Origin: Vibrio sinus
GTDB lineage: Bacteria; Pseudomonadota; Gammaproteobacteria; Enterobacterales; Vibrionaceae
Direction of reading: 5' to 3'
Assembly: GCF_023634645.1 (NCBI RefSeq)
Contig: NZ_JAMKMR010000001.1
Coordinates: 434,001 to 498,000, forward strand
Length of the DNA: 64,000 bases
Each line of letters opens with the position of its first letter. Positions within the stretch are counted from its first letter, which is position 1. Shown piece by piece: positions 61,640 to 64,000 of the stretch. A program made the translations under genes and the position numbers. The notes beneath the pieces were generated by a model. It did no database searches and had not been told where the DNA came from. It saw only the letters and a program-made list of their open reading frames with translations.

Positions 61640-61796
61640 TGCTTCATTTTCCTATTTCATCACTGCGCCCGATTTCACGGTGTCAATCGGTATCTCTTCT
61701 CTCTAATGGGAGTAACTTATCGGTTTACACGCAACAGTGCAATCATTAATTTCAACAAAAGGCAATATTAAGTTCGACTTTACATTAATTTCATTT

Positions 61797-61814
61797 TGTA
61801 AACATTAATATACA
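61797..61814 (-). promoter_or_regulatory. TyrR-like box upstream of aroG
   Basis: The sequence TGTAAA-cattaa-TATACA matches the TyrR consensus TGTAAAn6TTTACA in 11 of 12 defined positions. It lies 158 bases upstream of the aroG ATG, and TyrR control of aroG is known in E. coli. The rest of the 61640-61927 gap is AT-rich with no gene seen. Confidence 0.55.
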
Positions 61815-61927
61815 CCCATTTATGGTAAAAACACTCCACCTGCATACCCGTGATTTGAATGCACAACCATTATTTTTGGCCGTTAGCTATACTGATTCAA
61901 TAAATATATGTGGGATGGATCAGGGAA

Positions 61928-62335
61928 ATGGTGGGAAGAAATGTCCATGGTTCTTGGACGATGAGTTTTGAAGATAGAATTCTAAAGACCAAAGTCACCG
62001 GGGCGACCAATGCTGAAGCGGCTAAAATATGGCTTTTGGAAGCAAAGGAGTTAGTTTTATCTTCTTCAGAAGCTGATAGCACACCTTGGGGTGTGTTGAA
62101 CGATTGCCGCGAGTGGGGGACTTCTGGCTTAGACGATTGGGAATCACACAACCAAACTGTCGATTGGTTAACTCGCCATAACTGTGTCATTTTCGCACTT
62201 GTACTAGCGAGTAAAATACAGCATTACTCTGTCGAGCATGGTTTCGTCAATCAGAGCATCGTTAACATTTTCTCCGATTATGACGAAGCTTACCAAGCCT
62301 GCCTCAACAAACTGAGTGATCTCAATGGCGGGTAA
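61928..62335 (+). CDS. Hypothetical protein (STAS-like)
   Basis: A 135-aa soluble protein. Segments such as WTMSFEDRILKTKVTGATNAEAAKIW, described here only by end residues WTM and IW, and WGVLNDCREWGTSGL suggest a STAS/SpoIIAA-like fold. I am not certain of the family. The ATG at 61928 has AGGGA close upstream; an in-frame GTG at 61910 is an alternative. It is convergent with the ankyrin gene, with the two stops 2 bases apart. Confidence 0.6.
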   Translation: MVGRNVHGSWTMSFEDRILKTKVTGATNAEAAKIWLLEAKELVLSSSEADSTPWGVLNDCREWGTSGLDDWESHNQTVDWLTRHNCVIFALVLASKIQHYSVEHGFVNQSIVNIFSDYDEAYQACLNKLSDLNGG

Positions 62336-62337
62336 GC

Positions 62338-62985
62338 TTACTTCAATAAGTAGTCTATCTCTTGGTCGCTACAAGTACTTTCCATCCAATCTCGTGGACT
62401 CATACCAATTGCGTTGGCCACACTCATATTGTGCCTTTGTCGATTCTCATTGAGCATAGTCTTAGCCATCATCAGCTTATCAAGGCGATGGGCCGAATTT
62501 TTCTCATGATTTTTCATTACCCAATGTAGCGGCAACGCATCGAACATATTGCCACTATCAGATAAGCTTTTTAAACACTCCCAGTGATGAATATGACCTT
62601 TCTCAGCCGAGATATGCAGCGGGCTAAAGCCCCTCTCGTCAAACATAGAAGTGTTTTTCTCTGGCATATAATATGCGAGATCTATTGAACGATGAAATGC
62701 AGCGAAGTGAACAGGCAACTGTCCCTGAAGGTTTTTTTGACTTTTAAGTGATGGACGTTGCTGCGCGATCAACTTCGCGTAAGGGTTATTGATCATCAAG
62801 GCGTAGTGCAGCATATTATTGCCATTAGAACAGGTTTTATCGCTAACTGGGCCACATTGTTGAATCGTATCCAGAAACCAATCGCAGTCTTCATTTTGAA
62901 GCGACTCTAATGGGTTGTAAAACAAGGAGAAAAGATCAACCAAGCCCTTGTTTTTTCTGAACACCTCAATAGATATTTTCTTCAT
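62338..62985 (-). CDS. Ankyrin-repeat protein
   Basis: A 215-aa protein with about three or four ankyrin repeats: NGNNMLHYALMINNPYAKLI, QGQLPVHFAAFHRSIDLAYY and RGFSPLHISAEKGHIHHWEC, plus one weaker repeat (DALPLHWVMKN). No signal peptide. Such proteins mediate protein-protein contact; the partner is unknown. The only close neighbours are hypothetical genes. Confidence 0.8.
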   Translation of the reverse strand: MKKISIEVFRKNKGLVDLFSLFYNPLESLQNEDCDWFLDTIQQCGPVSDKTCSNGNNMLHYALMINNPYAKLIAQQRPSLKSQKNLQGQLPVHFAAFHRSIDLAYYMPEKNTSMFDERGFSPLHISAEKGHIHHWECLKSLSDSGNMFDALPLHWVMKNHEKNSAHRLDKLMMAKTMLNENRQRHNMSVANAIGMSPRDWMESTCSDQEIDYLLK

Positions 62986-63065
62986 CTAGTACGACCTTTA
63001 TTGTGAGTATCAATAAAATTTATCTGTTCTACAGTCACTGCTCTCAAACATCCAAACATGACAAG

Positions 63066-63311
63066 TCAATTTCTATGTTCGTATAGCTCAACATTGGCGT
63101 TGATAATCCCCACGTCTCGCAAGGTATCTAACGCTGAATCAGCACTGTCAAAAAGCATAACTTCGTTATTTGATTTCGAAAGGGTCAATATTGAAGTGTC
63201 TTTTGTCTGGATCTCTACGATATAACCCGGCCGGTGCTCTTTAACGATAACTTTAACGACATAGCCAAGAGACTCCATTATCTGCAATTTTCCTTGTGTA
63301 ATCAAAGACAT
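63066..63311 (-). CDS. Small hypothetical protein
   Basis: An 81-aa protein with a strand-rich centre (VVKVIVKEHRPGYIVEIQTK) and an acidic end. I recognise no domain. The ATG at 63311 is preferred over the ATG at 63317 because AGGT lies 7 bases upstream of it. It is the next gene after the ankyrin gene on the same strand. Confidence 0.6.
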   Translation of the reverse strand: MSLITQGKLQIMESLGYVVKVIVKEHRPGYIVEIQTKDTSILTLSKSNNEVMLFDSADSALDTLRDVGIINANVELYEHRN

Positions 63312-63544
63312 TTTCATACCTATTAATGAATCGACAATTTAACTAGGAAATAGCGGCAAACAACGCAATAGTTGCTCGCAAAAACAATTATTTCCAAGGC
63401 CAGGTTTATCTACCATGAGAAAGCGCTAGACTCTAGCATACTCTGTTTCTGGTTTAAATATCTTAAATATAACAAGTGATTAGGTTACGCTACTTATTAT
63501 TCGCATTTTGTCTAATGCAACTTAGGCACATACTCAGAAGGGTT

Positions 63545-64000
63545 CTATACTTCCACACTCGTCCAATGATTATCCCAAATAATCCCTGTGTTCACTCGCC
63601 GTCTTAGCGACTCCTCTTGTGCAAAGACAATTTGACCTGAGCCAGAACTTAAACAAATCATGTCTTCTCTTACAGCAACTCCGGATACATCCATCAATGG
63701 GGCGAGTTCAACAAGATTGCGGGTTTTAATTGACCATATGCCGTAGCAATTCCCGCGTGGAGAAGTAGCGACGACATACTCCTCGTTACACGCGACGCTA
63801 CCTATGTAGCCGTTAAATCTATCCCACTCTTCAGGCTCTGCATAAAACTCAAAACTTTGCTCTGTCATTTTATGACCGGCGAGTAAAGGGCGAGACTGTA
63901 ACTGCTGCGCATTGCTTTGCTGACCAAAAAACACCATATCAGTCTTCGAGCAAACCGATAGGTGACGAATACTTAACTGATGGTGCGTCAGTGTTGCTTG
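63545..64000 (-). CDS. DUF1513-like protein, C-terminal part (runs off right edge)
   Basis: The frame is open to the window end, so the N-terminus is outside; 151 codons are visible before TAG. Upstream of the first in-frame ATG (63937) the frame continues LTHHQLSIRHLSVCSKTD and then MVFFGQQSN, typical of DUF1513 proteins, which resemble beta-propellers and are often encoded with imelysin and di-haem peroxidase iron-uptake genes. The end GIWSIKTRNLVELAPL fits a propeller blade. Neighbours beyond the edge would settle the role. Confidence 0.7.
   Translation of the reverse strand, partial: QATLTHHQLSIRHLSVCSKTDMVFFGQQSNAQQLQSRPLLAGHKMTEQSFEFYAEPEEWDRFNGYIGSVACNEEYVVATSPRGNCYGIWSIKTRNLVELAPLMDVSGVAVREDMICLSSGSGQIVFAQEESLRRRVNTGIIWDNHWTSVEV

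Noticed and set aside
1..64000. tRNA, rRNA, integron attC and prophage
   Set aside because: No tRNA-like cloverleaf, rRNA stretch, VCR-like array or phage gene cluster was noticed by eye; a tRNAscan and Infernal run would be decisive.

Overview
The window looks like chromosome 2 of a Vibrio species. The proteins, the moderate base composition and the interspersed repeat starting TATACCCAAGT are Vibrionaceae-like. The order deoD, zinc ABC transporter, L,D-transpeptidase, Lpp, DEAD-box helicase, pst recalls the start of V. cholerae chromosome 2 from memory; I could not check this. No rRNA, tRNA, CRISPR array or complete prophage was seen.

Layout. 1-6 kb: two phosphate (Pst) ABC transporters in tandem on the minus strand, one complete (pstSCAB) and one running off the left edge (pstS-pstC-pstA), with a strong Pho box. 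6.4-8.4 kb: a 7-TM histidine kinase and a response regulator with an ArsR-type output domain. 8.4-12.7 kb: a POT-family transporter, then a RAYT transposase and an omptin protease among GGACA..CAC repeats. 12.8-16.2 kb: an ABC-F ATPase with an erm-like leader-peptide attenuator and a DEAD-box helicase. 16.6-21.2 kb: Lpp, a lipoprotein, a secreted S8 protease, a cupin and an L,D-transpeptidase. 21.5-25.1 kb: a zinc-type ABC transporter behind a Zur-like box, and deoD.

25.1-29.8 kb: a transposase-like zinc-ribbon protein, then two overlapping TPR proteins, the first with a decayed GGDEF-like domain and the second with an intact GGEEF diguanylate cyclase domain. 29.8-37.8 kb: MFS transporters, a nuclease/phosphatase-family enzyme, a frameshifted acetyltransferase, a tiny zinc-ribbon protein, a patatin phospholipase, and a TetR / aldo-keto reductase / Bcr-type efflux cluster with a clear operator. 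38-41 kb: a TAXI-type TRAP transporter. 41-49.7 kb: a SnoaL-like protein, an acetyltransferase, class II fumarase, an aconitase plus isocitrate-lyase-family pair, a solute-binding protein and a DUF4286 protein.

49.8-64 kb: a second ABC-F gene behind a leader with mutually exclusive pairings, a protein resembling the C80 cysteine protease domain of MARTX toxins, a PEBP-AraC pair, a stand-alone RibD-type deaminase, a voltage-gated cation channel, an aldo-keto reductase, an HlyD/FUSC efflux pair, a highly structured 264-bp repeat element, AroG-type DAHP synthase with a TyrR-like box, and small hypotheticals. A DUF1513-like gene runs off the right edge.

The most notable items are the two ABC-F leaders (the first a near-textbook drug-sensing attenuator), the C80-like protein (His105/Cys154), the RAYT/REP block around the omptin gene, and the inactive/active TPR-GGDEF pair. 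All functional calls come from reading the sequence without database searches.
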